Assembly: GCA_003249955.1 (NCBI GenBank)
Contig: QKHS01000006.1
Location: 142,917-206,916, forward strand
Direction: 5' to 3'
Length of the DNA stretch: 64,000 bases
Source: Bacteroidales bacterium
GTDB lineage: Bacteria > Bacteroidota > Bacteroidia > Bacteroidales > ML635J-15
In this document: positions 43,947-52,844 of the stretch, in pieces
Numbering within the stretch: the first letter of the stretch is position 1
Layout of the letters: each line of letters starts with the position of its first letter
Translations under genes and position numbers: made by a program
The notes under the pieces: model-generated
Database searches by the model: none
What the model saw: the letters and a program-made list of their open reading frames with translations, nothing else
What the model was told of the DNA's origin: nothing

Positions 43947-44142
43947 ATCCGGTAATTTTTTATGTCCCGTCTCTACGAGACTCAGGTTACAGGTTCAGTT
44001 TTTAACATACGGACTAAAGTACGCATGTTAAAAATATCTGGGAATATGGCTCTTATTATACAATGCATGAACCTGCAATAATTGACAGATGTGTTTGGCT
44101 TCTATAAAAACGGGGATTAAAATTACCGGATAATAATTTTTT
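43947..44142 (+). ncRNA. Candidate structured RNA (nested hairpins)
   Basis: Three nested inverted repeats: outer ATCCGGTAATTTT (43947-43959) with AAAATTACCGGAT (44119-44131); then CCCGT (43966) with ACGGG (44110); then CAGGTTCA (43990) with TGAACCTG (44068); inner hairpin TTTTTAACAT (43999) with ATGTTAAAAA (44025). The outer stem is followed by AATAATTTTTT, which would make a plus-strand terminator. The length and one long bulged hairpin recall 6S-type RNA, but the identity is not shown. The rest of the 420-bp gap holds a 10-bp-stem hairpin (44155-44180). Confidence 0.35.
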
Positions 44143-44311
44143 ACCTGTTCTGAAATAATTAAGAATAAAATCTTAATTATGATGCTTTAGTACTTATTCC
44201 TAACTAAACCAGGGTGATTTTCAATGATATGATCTGCCGGAATAATATTTTTATGTAAGAATTACGGATATTCTGATTTATAAGTATTTTTGTTTTTCAA
44301 AAACTGACTTT

Positions 44312-45163
44312 ATGAAAAACACTGCCTCTTTTCTTATAATTTGTTTCGTGATTCTTTTTAGTACCGGTGCAACATCCGGACAAAGTATTATCAAAGAAAA
44401 AAAAGTAAAGAAAAAAGAATTTAAAGCTATTCTTGATTCAGCAAATGTTAACGGAGCCATACTTGTTTACGATTATTATTCAAACACGTATTATTCCAAC
44501 AACTTTAAACATTGTAAAGAAGGATATCTCCCCGCCTCCACTTTCAAAATCGTCAACTCTATAATCGGTTTGGAAACCGGTGTTGTTAAAGATGAAAGCA
44601 CTATGTTTTTGTGGGACGGAAAACCACGTAATCTGGAAATATGGAATCAGGATTTAAGCTTTCACGATGCTTTTCACTATTCCTGTGTGCCTTGTTATCA
44701 GGAAATTGCCAGAGCTATAGGGCCAGAAAGGATGAACGAATATCTTAAAACTCTGGATTACGGCAAAATGGTTGTGGATTCTTCGAATATTGATACTTTC
44801 TGGCTCGAAGGGGACTCAAAAATCACACAATTTGAGCAGATTGACTTCTTAAAACGCTTTTATCTTGAAGAAACCGCTATCTCTGAGCGCACAAACAAAA
44901 TAATGAAAGACCTTATGGTTATTGAACAGGACAGCTCCGGCACACTAAGCGGTAAAACCGGATGGGTAATAAGGAACGGGAATAATACAGGCTGGTTTGT
45001 AGGTTATTATGTTGAGGCAGACGGCAATATCCTTTTTGTTGCCACCAATATCCAACCGAAAGAAGATTTTAATATGAATATGTTTCCTGTAATCAGAAAA
45101 GAGATAAGCATGAAAGCTATAAAAATGATTGCAGAGAATAACTTCATATTTTTTGAGTTTTAA
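44312..45163 (+). CDS. Class D beta-lactamase homologue (OXA type)
   Basis: A 283-residue exported serine beta-lactamase-like protein. Signal peptide (MKNTASFLIICFVILFSTGATSG). Motifs: S76-T-F-K79 (nucleophile and carboxylated lysine), S124-C-V126 (SxV), Y150-G-K152 (the YGN box with K instead of N), W164 in DTFWLEG, and K215-T-G217. The spacing matches class D enzymes. Residues SCVPCYQEIARAIG match the SAVPVYQELARRIG-like block. The YGK variation and extra cysteines (C125, C129) are unusual. It may be a functional beta-lactamase or a related penicillin-recognising sensor-type protein; activity cannot be judged by eye. No other mobility genes sit directly beside it. Confidence 0.85.
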   Translation: MKNTASFLIICFVILFSTGATSGQSIIKEKKVKKKEFKAILDSANVNGAILVYDYYSNTYYSNNFKHCKEGYLPASTFKIVNSIIGLETGVVKDESTMFLWDGKPRNLEIWNQDLSFHDAFHYSCVPCYQEIARAIGPERMNEYLKTLDYGKMVVDSSNIDTFWLEGDSKITQFEQIDFLKRFYLEETAISERTNKIMKDLMVIEQDSSGTLSGKTGWVIRNGNNTGWFVGYYVEADGNILFVATNIQPKEDFNMNMFPVIRKEISMKAIKMIAENNFIFFEF

Positions 45164-45183
45164 TACCAATAAATGATCTTAAT

Positions 45184-45226
45184 TAAAACATTTATTTGAT
45201 TTATTTTAAAACATTTATTATCTTTG
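45184..45226 (+). promoter_or_regulatory. Promoter with operator repeats for the toxin-antitoxin operon
   Basis: -33 TTTG (45195-45198), 20-bp spacer, -7 TATCTTTG (45219-45226), an exact Bacteroidota promoter. Two identical TAAAACATTTATT repeats (45184-45196 and 45207-45219, 23 bp apart) overlap the -33 and abut the -7; an inverted AATAAATG is at 45168. A typical layout for autorepression by the XRE antitoxin. Confidence 0.7.
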
Positions 45227-45258
45227 TGCTTCCAACTAACAAGGGACAAATTTAAGTT

Positions 45259-46056
45259 ATGAAGATATCAAAGAAAGTAATTGGTCAGCGTATAAGCGAG
45301 ATTCGCAAATCGAAAGGAATGTCGCAGGAAGATCTGTCAAAGCTGCTCAATATTTCCAGACCTTCTTTAGCCCAGATTGAGCTTGGAAACAGGAATGTTG
45401 ATATTCTTGAATTACAGAGCATTTCAATGATCTTAGGTTTTTCATTAGATGATTTTATGTCCGAAAACTATAGTTTGAACAGAGATATTGATTCTGTAGC
45501 AGAGAAAAAAACTGAAAAACATGAAGAACGTATTTCCGTTCCGACATTGCAAATAGAAAAATTCAAAAATGTGCTCCTGTACATTCTCGAAAGATGTGCG
45601 GGAAAGCCCAATGTTGGCGAAACAGTTCTTTACAAGTTGCTATACTTCGTGGACTTCAACTATTACGAATTGTACGAAGAACATTTAACCGGAGCAAAAT
45701 ACAGGAAATTACCTTATGGTCCTGTGCCTCAACAATTGGAATTAATTCTTAATCAAATGATTGATGACAGACAGTTAGAAAGAGTAAAAACACAATATTT
45801 TGATTATCCTCAAATCCGCTATTTACCACTTGAAAAAGCAGACCTCACAAAACTAAAAGCAAGTGAAAAAGAAGTTATTGATAATGTTATTGCACAGATG
45901 AGTGATTGGTCGGCTTCAGCAATAAGCAATTATTCACATAAAGACATGCCCTGGCTAGCCTCAAAAGACGGAGAAGAGATAAATTATGAATTGGCTTTTT
46001 ACAGAGACGCTCCTTTTTCGGTAAGAAACTATGGTGACGAAACTGAAGATAAATGA
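45259..46056 (+). CDS. XRE-family antitoxin with Panacea domain
   Basis: A 265-residue protein that combines an N-terminal XRE helix-turn-helix (about 6-62, IRKSKGMSQEDLSKLLNISRPSLAQIELGNRNVD) with a Panacea (DUF4065, SocA-like) domain (about 98-245, VGETVLYKLLYFVDFNYYELYEEHLTGAKYRKLPYGPVP). Panacea domains act as toxin-neutralising modules in several toxin-antitoxin systems. The stop overlaps the downstream RelE-like toxin start by 4 bp (ATGA). Likely functions: bind and neutralise the toxin, and repress the operon through the repeats just upstream. Confidence 0.85.
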   Translation: MKISKKVIGQRISEIRKSKGMSQEDLSKLLNISRPSLAQIELGNRNVDILELQSISMILGFSLDDFMSENYSLNRDIDSVAEKKTEKHEERISVPTLQIEKFKNVLLYILERCAGKPNVGETVLYKLLYFVDFNYYELYEEHLTGAKYRKLPYGPVPQQLELILNQMIDDRQLERVKTQYFDYPQIRYLPLEKADLTKLKASEKEVIDNVIAQMSDWSASAISNYSHKDMPWLASKDGEEINYELAFYRDAPFSVRNYGDETEDK

Positions 46057-46397
46057 AATTTGACGAGTTACCTGAATTTAAAAAGGATTTAAAAACCCTT
46101 TTAAAGAAATACCGGACTTTAAATGAAGACATTGGGGTTGTTAAACTTGTTTTGGAATTAAACCCGAACGAAAAGCCTCCATTCAGTTTCAGAATCAACA
46201 ATCTTGGAATTGAAACCTGTATTATCAAAGTAAAAAAGATAGCCTGTAAATCGTTGAAAGGTCGCGGAGTAAACTCCGGATTGCGATTAGTCTATGCGTA
46301 TTTCCCTGCTGAACAAAGAATTGTTTTTGCAGAACTATATCACAAAAATGACAAAGAGATTGAAGACAGGAACAGGATACTTGAAAATTTTAATTAG
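46053..46397 (+). CDS. RelE/HigB-like toxin
   Basis: A 114-residue protein with the RelE-superfamily pattern: FKKDLKTLLKKYRTLNEDIG at the N-terminus and RGVNSGLRLVYAYFPAEQRIVFAELYHKNDKEI at the C-terminus. The family consists mainly of ribosome-dependent or ribosome-independent mRNA endonucleases. The immediate partner is the XRE-Panacea antitoxin gene, with a 4-bp overlap. The pairing and overlap are strong context evidence; activity is inferred. Confidence 0.8.
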   Translation: MKFDELPEFKKDLKTLLKKYRTLNEDIGVVKLVLELNPNEKPPFSFRINNLGIETCIIKVKKIACKSLKGRGVNSGLRLVYAYFPAEQRIVFAELYHKNDKEIEDRNRILENFN

Positions 46398-47029
46398 GTA
46401 CCGTTCAATCTTTAGATAAACAATCCTAAAAACTAAGACTTTTCAATTCTGGCATTAAAGTCCCCCCTAACCCATTATTCTATATTATTCTCATAACTTT
46501 TTTGCTTGATCAAAAAAGTTACAAAAAAATCAAGACCAACCAATGCTACCCAACCCGCCTCGTACAAAACAAAAGAATTGTACGTCAACCTTGGTCTAAA
46601 ACAAATCCCAACGCTTTTGCCCTTTGAAAATTTGTTTTAGAAACGATATATCGGCTTGACACAATTGGCTTCGCCGCTCTTCGGGTCTATTTGTTTTGTA
46701 TTCTCCGCTTGAGCTTCCCGCAGTTTGGTCAGGCCAACGCACATAGATTCGAATTCTGTTTTGAGCTTTATTCGTCAATTTTTAAGCTCGTTGAATGAAA
46801 AAATATGGCTACAGTTTTTAATTACACCAAAGCGTTTAGAAACAACAGAATTTTATTGTATTTACAACATATCTATAATTCCATGGATGTTCCTAAATAA
46901 AACATTATTCAACCCTTTGCAAATAGTTTTATTTTTACAGATCTGTTTTAACACGCTTAACATGAATAAAATCTCTGATGCTGTTAATATAAAATCACGT
47001 ATCTGAATACCGGGAAATTAACAATTTGT
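46398..47029. repeat. Hairpin-rich interspersed repeat in a 0.7-kb non-coding gap
   Basis: Between the toxin gene and 47122 no convincing gene is seen. Strong inverted repeats are AACTTTTTT/AAAAAAGTT (46495-46520), CGTACAA/TTGTACG (46561-46584) and TCTAAAACAAAT/ATTTGTTTTAGA (46595-46641). From memory the module from about 46440 to 46790 recurs in other Bacteroidota genomes, so it is probably a multicopy interspersed repeat rather than a gene; this should be checked. Confidence 0.5.
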
Positions 47030-47037
47030 TACCTTTG
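47030..47037 (+). promoter_or_regulatory. -7 promoter element for the 149-residue lipoprotein
   Basis: TACCTTTG, exact TAnnTTTG match, 84 bp before the start codon; -33 is unclear. Confidence 0.4.
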
Positions 47038-47121
47038 TACATTACAACACAATTCCAAATCTGAATTTGTGTTTGAATGTGGAAATATTTATAAAAAGAA
47101 CATAATTTTAAACTATACGAA

Positions 47122-47571
47122 ATGAAAAAAATCAGTATTTTATTTCTGTTTGCAGCAGTGCTGTCAATGGTATCATGTAACACAATGTCTGATCTGGCTA
47201 ACAGTGAATCTGCCGCAACAGCTTCGGGAACATCATGCGGTAAATTAATGTCGGAAATGTACTCAGGGTACAAAACTGCAGGAAAAGTAGATCTAGCAAA
47301 TTCAAACACTCTGCTTAATGTAATTGAAATGGGTGGCTATTACAAAACATTAAAAGCCCATGAAAACGATGCTGCTTATAAAAAAGCTTTTGCTGCAGGC
47401 CTTGTTACTGGGTCAAACAAACTTATTACAACCGAAAATGCAATGAGTACTGTGGAATCTATTTTAAAAATGAATAAGCTGGCAGAAATTACAGAACAGA
47501 CTACCAGCACCGCAAGCGCGGCAATTAATGTTGCACAGGGGCTTGCTGCCATATTCAATGCTTTTAAATAG
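47122..47571 (+). CDS. Small lipoprotein of unknown function
   Basis: A 149-residue lipoprotein (MKKISILFLFAAVLSMVSC19NT), rich in Ala/Ser/Thr, with predicted helices and one free cysteine (TSCGKL). No named family recognised; the C-terminus ends in a hydrophobic helix (TASAAINVAQGLAAIFNAFK). It is flanked by its own promoter-like element and terminator. Confidence 0.65.
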   Translation: MKKISILFLFAAVLSMVSCNTMSDLANSESAATASGTSCGKLMSEMYSGYKTAGKVDLANSNTLLNVIEMGGYYKTLKAHENDAAYKKAFAAGLVTGSNKLITTENAMSTVESILKMNKLAEITEQTTSTASAAINVAQGLAAIFNAFK

Positions 47572-47593
47572 TATTTGAACATAATAATCTTAG

Positions 47594-47626
47594 AAAATCC
47601 TGTGAAGTTACTTCGCAGGATTTTTT
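47594..47626 (+). terminator. Terminator after the 149-residue lipoprotein gene
   Basis: AAAATCCTG-t-GAAG-tta-CTTC-g-CAGGATTTT stem ending in T6. Confidence 0.9.
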
Positions 47627-47743
47627 GTTGCAATGCAGGTATCATTACCCCGAAAGACAATATGCAAAACAAATAAACTTAAATATAAGATTGTTTATGG
47701 AAGTAAATTCTCTTTATTCATGTTTTAATCATCACACTGCCTG

Positions 47744-48757
47744 CTACAAATATTTTTCAATTTTCAAAGCATTCTCAAAATGTTCTACCCTTTCAAGCGG
47801 AATATGAACCACATCTTTATCTTCGTGCGTGTATTTAACTTTTAGATATGCTTTATCGTAGTATGAAAGTGTGATAAGTGCAACTTCATAATATTTTTCT
47901 GCCTCAAGTAATTCTGTTGCCATTTTGGCGTTTTGCCCGCCAAGGCGTTTTGAGATACGGCTTACGGAGTCCTTAAGCAACTGCACATCGCAATTTGTAT
48001 ATTCGCTGACAAGATGCTTTGCTCTTTCTTCTTTCGGAATATCAATAAAATATAGCCGCGAGGCCTGCATTCCTGCAAAGAAAGATTCCGGGATCTCTAC
48101 CCTGCCGATGTTTATATTTTCGTCCTCTATCCAAATTGGCTTTGCCGGATTAAGTTTTGAAACTGATTCATAAAGTAAATTTCCGAACTGCTCGGTTGTT
48201 GGTTGCTCCTGCTGCCCTATTGCGCCAAATGCCGAACCTTTATGATGGGCCAGTCCCTCCAGATCTATAACCTGATGCCCGAGTTTTTCAAGTTTGTGTA
48301 GAATATAGGTTTTGCCGGAGCCGGTATATCCGCCCAAAAGCCTGATATCAAATTCAGAAGCCAGATATTCCGAAATAAAATGCCTGTACGATTTGTAGCC
48401 GCCATTAATTACTTTTACATCTGCAAAACCGTTATCCGACAAATGCCCGGCAAAAGAGTTACTTCGCATTCCGCCACGCCAGCAATGTACAATCAGCTTG
48501 CCATCCGGTGCCAGTTCACGGGACACTGTTATAAAATCATTCAGTTTCGGATTAACAAATCTGTATCCCAGCTCAATGGCTTTCTCTTCGGACTGTTGCT
48601 TGTAAACCTTACCGATAGCTGCCCTTTCCTCATCAGAAAAAAGCGGGATATTTACAGCACCGGGAATATGACCCTGACTGAATTCGCCCGGAGAACGCAC
48701 ATCAACAAGCGGCCAGCCAAGCTTAAGTGCTTTTTCGATATTTATTCCGGAATACAT
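47744..48757 (-). CDS. mnmH: tRNA 2-selenouridine synthase / 2-thiouridine geranyltransferase
   Basis: A 337-residue enzyme that replaces sulfur with selenium (via a geranylated intermediate) at the wobble 2-thiouridine of tRNAs. A rhodanese domain (1-130) has Cys92 in VHCWRGGMRSN; a P-loop domain has G142-GYTGSGKT150. Length and both motifs match MnmH. The -7 element TACTTTTG on the minus strand (48762-48769) ends only 4 bp before the ATG, so the mRNA may be leaderless. No selD lies in the window. Confidence 0.92.
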   Translation of the reverse strand: MYSGINIEKALKLGWPLVDVRSPGEFSQGHIPGAVNIPLFSDEERAAIGKVYKQQSEEKAIELGYRFVNPKLNDFITVSRELAPDGKLIVHCWRGGMRSNSFAGHLSDNGFADVKVINGGYKSYRHFISEYLASEFDIRLLGGYTGSGKTYILHKLEKLGHQVIDLEGLAHHKGSAFGAIGQQEQPTTEQFGNLLYESVSKLNPAKPIWIEDENINIGRVEIPESFFAGMQASRLYFIDIPKEERAKHLVSEYTNCDVQLLKDSVSRISKRLGGQNAKMATELLEAEKYYEVALITLSYYDKAYLKVKYTHEDKDVVHIPLERVEHFENALKIEKYL

Positions 48758-48927
48758 GGTGCAAAAGTAAAACTAATTTTTCGTTATATACTTCCCGGAA
48801 GATTTTGTTTTGTACTTTGGATGTTCTTTTATTATCAGGATGGCATTGCAATAAAGTCAGAGTATCAGTAATTGTGATGTCTGATATTTATATGTAAACA
48901 CAATGCCAAAAGTTTTTTTCACCCACA

Positions 48928-50400
48928 TTATTCCAATTTGACAAACTGCCTTGATACAAGTCCCACATTGGTGTTAAGTTGTAATACATATGTTCCGGGA
49001 GAAAGGGCATCTATATTTATTGCCCCGGAGAAAGAATGACTGTTCAGGATAATATCTCCACGTAAATTAAATATTTTGTATTCGCTGATAAAGACATTGT
49101 CAGCCAGACTAAGGTAGATTATTTTTTTTGCAGGATCAGGATATAAAGAAATCATTCCTGAGACCGGAATATCTTCCTGCCACGATAAATCTCCATTTTG
49201 ATTTAGTTTTGCAATGTACAGATTTCTTACATTATCCGTATTATTCTGATAATCATACTTATATGCCACAATAAGGCAGTCTCCGTCGTTACAGGCTAAT
49301 ACACCATACAGCATATAATAAGCATCTCCTCCAATTACTTTGTGCCATAGTGTATTTAGTTCTTCATCAAATTTTACAACATGAATATTTGAAGTGTCGT
49401 GACTAAAAAATAAGTTATTAATACTTACATTTGAAGTATAACCGGAATAAATATGATTCCCATTTTTGCTATTTCCATAATTAATAGCCGATTGTATCAT
49501 ATTTTCATTTTCAATATAAGTACCTGTAATAACGGAGTCATTATCAGACATGGTAAATGTAAAGAAAGTCTCATTAAGATAGTACCTCCCACCAATCAAA
49601 ATAACACTATCATTTATACGAACCGGCGAAGTATAATTTGACGAATGTAAAGCATAGTTATATGTTTCTGAAGAAAGATTAAGCACAGAAATATCTTCTA
49701 AGTTTTTATTAAGAAGTATTTTACTACTATTAGAATGATTGTCATAATATCGGATAAACAGATGATAACCGGTCGAATCATTTTTTTCAATAATACCTGA
49801 AGGTAATTTTAAAGTATTATCAATAAAAAAACGGCTGCTTATAGAATCTCCGGTCATTGAAATTTTATATAAAAACCCTTCCATTCCAAGATAATCCCCA
49901 ACAAAATTATAATTATTAACAACACCACACATTACAAGATTTGCATCTGAATCAATTATTGAGTTCACAAAACCAATTTGTTTATTACCAGGAAGTATGT
50001 TTTTTCTAACATCCAATAGTTCAAGATCCATATTAAATTTAAGTAATCCAAGGTAAAAAACACTATCTGTGCTTTCCTTTAATGCTGCAATAACATATAA
50101 TTCATTATTATAAACATGAATATTATTCAACATACAATAGGAGAAGTCGTTTAAAGCAACACTGTCTGTAATAATGCCTTGTTCATTTACTTTAATCAAA
50201 AAGCCCTGAGGTGCTATTTGTATTCTCGGATATTCACTAATCCCTGTCATTACGAAACTTCCGTCAGGTAACTCAACTACATCTGTAATTATCTGGTCGT
50301 TATTGTTTTCAACAAGTAATTCAAACGAATTCTGAGCATATATTTTAAATGTACTTAAGAGTAACAAAATATAAATCAGACCTGTTTTTTTCATATTCAT
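48928..50400 (-). CDS. Secreted propeller-like protein with T9SS sorting domain
   Basis: A 490-residue protein with an N-terminal signal peptide (MNMKKTGLIYILLLLSTFKIYAQ; the second ATG at 50394 is an alternative), a beta-rich body with repeating motifs such as NNIHVYNNELYVIAALKES and VKFDEELNTLWHKVIGGDAYYMLYGVLACNDGDCLIVAY, and a C-terminal type IX sorting domain (SLYPDPAKKIIYLSLADNV ... LQLNTNVGLVSRQFVKLE). The body resembles a beta-propeller of secreted surface proteins but no family is certain. A diverged copy of the upstream module lies before it. Confidence 0.7.
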   Translation of the reverse strand: MNMKKTGLIYILLLLSTFKIYAQNSFELLVENNNDQIITDVVELPDGSFVMTGISEYPRIQIAPQGFLIKVNEQGIITDSVALNDFSYCMLNNIHVYNNELYVIAALKESTDSVFYLGLLKFNMDLELLDVRKNILPGNKQIGFVNSIIDSDANLVMCGVVNNYNFVGDYLGMEGFLYKISMTGDSISSRFFIDNTLKLPSGIIEKNDSTGYHLFIRYYDNHSNSSKILLNKNLEDISVLNLSSETYNYALHSSNYTSPVRINDSVILIGGRYYLNETFFTFTMSDNDSVITGTYIENENMIQSAINYGNSKNGNHIYSGYTSNVSINNLFFSHDTSNIHVVKFDEELNTLWHKVIGGDAYYMLYGVLACNDGDCLIVAYKYDYQNNTDNVRNLYIAKLNQNGDLSWQEDIPVSGMISLYPDPAKKIIYLSLADNVFISEYKIFNLRGDIILNSHSFSGAINIDALSPGTYVLQLNTNVGLVSRQFVKLE

Positions 50401-50448
50401 TTATATTAAAATGGTTTTACAATATTTTTTATAACAACGTCATTCATT

Positions 50449-50513
50449 ACAATTTATTTCCTTACCAAGTCATAAAAACATTTTATACAACACAAACTTT
50501 TAAACAATTAATT
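50449..50513 (-). repeat. Upstream module, diverged copy (I)
   Basis: Shares AATTTATTT...TTTTATACAA.ACAA...AACAATTAATT with the module at 62831-62900. It lies upstream of the 48928 gene, in the minus orientation. The remaining bases of the 430-bp gap (50401-50830) hold no clear gene. Confidence 0.45.
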
Positions 50514-50780
50514 AACATAAAACACAATATTAATCCGGCAAAATAAGAAGATCATAAAAAAATCAGCATTAGCAAGCAATACCACTTACACATAAATGGC
50601 TTATAGATAAAAAAGATTTGTATCAGAATATCCGGCAGGTCAGACCTTCACCGAAGAGAATCAATTTTATTTCCCGGAAGTTAGTTGTTTAATTCAATAA
50701 TATTCCGTTTTTTCTCTGTTCCCGAAATTGTTACTTTTAGACGTATTCATTCTTTGATTTTTCTTCACTTGTAACCCGGC

Positions 50781-50805
50781 AAGTTGCAACGCATAACACA
50801 TTGTA
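50781..50805 (-). repeat. 3' junction motif after the BspA-like gene
   Basis: Contains AAGTTGCAACGCATAACACATT, which resembles the junctions at 56511 (TGTAACACATT) and 60894 (CACGCATTACACAT). Confidence 0.4.
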
Positions 50806-50830
50806 TCCCGGATCTTTTACGGGCAGGTTT

Positions 50831-52726
50831 TTATTGTATAACCAGTTTATTAGTTTCAATAACATTGTTTTGGTCATCAAGCAAATGCACAAAGTATATT
50901 CCGGGTTCTCCCCAAACAGAAGTGTCAATTGTTATTTTTTGTGAGTTTACCGGAGAAATATAAACAGTATTGGTAATTGAGTTGGTAATTTTTATTTTGT
51001 AACATTTATTTGCACTAAAATTACTTCCACAATCAATTGTAATCTTTTTAGTTGCCGGATTTGGATAAACCGATAATAATATGATTTTATCAGGGTCTTC
51101 TATTTCTGAATATGTTTCTATTGTAACAAAGAAACTGCAAGTATTCTGATTCCCGTTAGCATCTTCGGCAGTCCAATGAACACTTGTTGTTCCTAAACCA
51201 AATACGCTATTAATTAAGCTGTTTGAATTATTAATATTATTGGTAATAAACGCCCCTTCACAGTTGTCATCAAAAAACAACGGATCTAACTCGGTTCCCT
51301 GAACAGTATAAGTCTGACTTTCATTATCTGCAATTATGTTAAGATTTGAGTGACATGTAATCGCTGGATCTATATCATCTTCGACATAACCTGCATCTGT
51401 GATATTCCAGTTATTCGGTGCACCGGTTAAGATATTATGTGCCTCTAATGCAGCACAACTATATTGGCTGTCACCGCCATCAAAACTCAAACCTGAATTT
51501 AAATTTTGTGCTGCCCAACCAATAAGTAAAGCATCATAATTGGGAACTGAAAGACCTGATAATAAAAACATAGCACCCATGCTTGTTACATTACTTACAC
51601 CCCAACCTCCAATATCCTGATCAAACACATAAGCATTATAAAACATAGCATTCATATTTGTCACATTACTAACATCCCACTCTCCAATATCCTGATTGAA
51701 ACTTTGTGCCTGGAAGAACATATCGCTCATGTTTGTTACGCTACCAACATCCCAGCCTCCGATATCCTGATTAAAAACGAATGTTGTTCTGAACATCTGG
51801 CTCATGTCTGTTACACTACTCACATCCCACTCTGTAATATCCTGATTAAAAGCGTATGCAGTTCTGAACATCTGACTCATATCTGTTACGTTGCTTACAT
51901 CCCAGCTTTGAATCTTGCTATTAAAAACTTCTGTTTCCATAAACATTGCTTTCATATTTGTTACTCCACTCACATCCCAGTTATTAAGATTCTGATTAAA
52001 TAGATCTGTATGACAGAACATATATTGCATTTCGGTAACACTACCAACATCCCAATTACCAATTGGCTGATCAAAATCTTCAGAGGCAAGAAACATTTGA
52101 CTCATATTTGTGACATTACCCACATTCCAGTCACCAATAGGCTGATTAAAAGTTAAAGAATGATAAAACATCTTCATCATATTATTAACATTGCTTACGT
52201 TCCATGCACCTATATCCTGATTAAACAATTCGGCATATTCAAACATTGAACTCATATCTGTAACATTACTGACATCCCAGGTCCCGATGTCCTGATTAAA
52301 TGATTCGGCGTGACTAAACATACCACAAAGATTGGTCACTTCACCAGGAATTTGTATAGGGACATGTGTCAGATTGATTGCATTACTACAGGCATATGAT
52401 AAATCGGTTAACCCAATATCCCCAAAATCAATAATTTGGGTAAACTTGTTATTAGAGATCCCATTAGATCCAAAATGAGTCAGAGTGCCGCTTATCTCAA
52501 CAGTATAAATACCTTCTATAGCATAAGTATGGCTTTTATTACCAGGGCTTATAAATGCTTCTGTATTTCCATCGCCCCAATCAACACTTACATCTACAGT
52601 ACCATATAATGGTAATGTAATAGTTGTACCTGACGATAAATTAGTATTGTATTCTAAAATCATTTGTGCCTGCAAGATAAATACAGACACAAAAAACATC
52701 AGCGTGAAAAAAATCTTTTTTGCCAT
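50831..52726 (-). CDS. BspA-like (DUF285) surface protein with T9SS sorting domain
   Basis: Start at 52726 (MAKKIFFTLMFFVSVFILQAQ) chosen for its signal peptide; the longer open frame adds 16 residues without signal character. Mature protein: a PKD-like segment (GTVDVSVDWGDGNTEAF), then ten tandem 25-residue BspA-type repeats (consensus FNQDIGxWDVSNVTxMSxMF) from about 52330 down to 51560, then a HYR-like domain (FFDDNCEGAFITNN ... VHWTAEDANGNQNTCSF) and a C-terminal sorting domain (VYPNPATKKITIDCG). Probably a surface adhesin. First gene of the minus-strand cassette-like region; an upstream module copy (52845-52940) precedes it. Confidence 0.85.
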   Translation of the reverse strand: MAKKIFFTLMFFVSVFILQAQMILEYNTNLSSGTTITLPLYGTVDVSVDWGDGNTEAFISPGNKSHTYAIEGIYTVEISGTLTHFGSNGISNNKFTQIIDFGDIGLTDLSYACSNAINLTHVPIQIPGEVTNLCGMFSHAESFNQDIGTWDVSNVTDMSSMFEYAELFNQDIGAWNVSNVNNMMKMFYHSLTFNQPIGDWNVGNVTNMSQMFLASEDFDQPIGNWDVGSVTEMQYMFCHTDLFNQNLNNWDVSGVTNMKAMFMETEVFNSKIQSWDVSNVTDMSQMFRTAYAFNQDITEWDVSSVTDMSQMFRTTFVFNQDIGGWDVGSVTNMSDMFFQAQSFNQDIGEWDVSNVTNMNAMFYNAYVFDQDIGGWGVSNVTSMGAMFLLSGLSVPNYDALLIGWAAQNLNSGLSFDGGDSQYSCAALEAHNILTGAPNNWNITDAGYVEDDIDPAITCHSNLNIIADNESQTYTVQGTELDPLFFDDNCEGAFITNNINNSNSLINSVFGLGTTSVHWTAEDANGNQNTCSFFVTIETYSEIEDPDKIILLSVYPNPATKKITIDCGSNFSANKCYKIKITNSITNTVYISPVNSQKITIDTSVWGEPGIYFVHLLDDQNNVIETNKLVIQ

Positions 52727-52844
52727 AATTTCGATTTTAATATAGCTGGGAGTGTAATATTTTGTTTTTATCAATCATAACATTCACGAACAATACCGGT
52801 AGTTTTTAGGTCCTTTCGTGTCAGTAGTACCAATTTTAAACTTT

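Noticed and set aside
46596-46778. 60-residue minus-strand open frame in the hairpin-rich repeat
   Set aside because: Falls inside inverted repeats and has the look of a translated repeat rather than a protein.
51704-52003. 99-residue plus-strand open frame opposite the BspA-type repeats
   Set aside because: The repetitive composition is the complement of the repeats.
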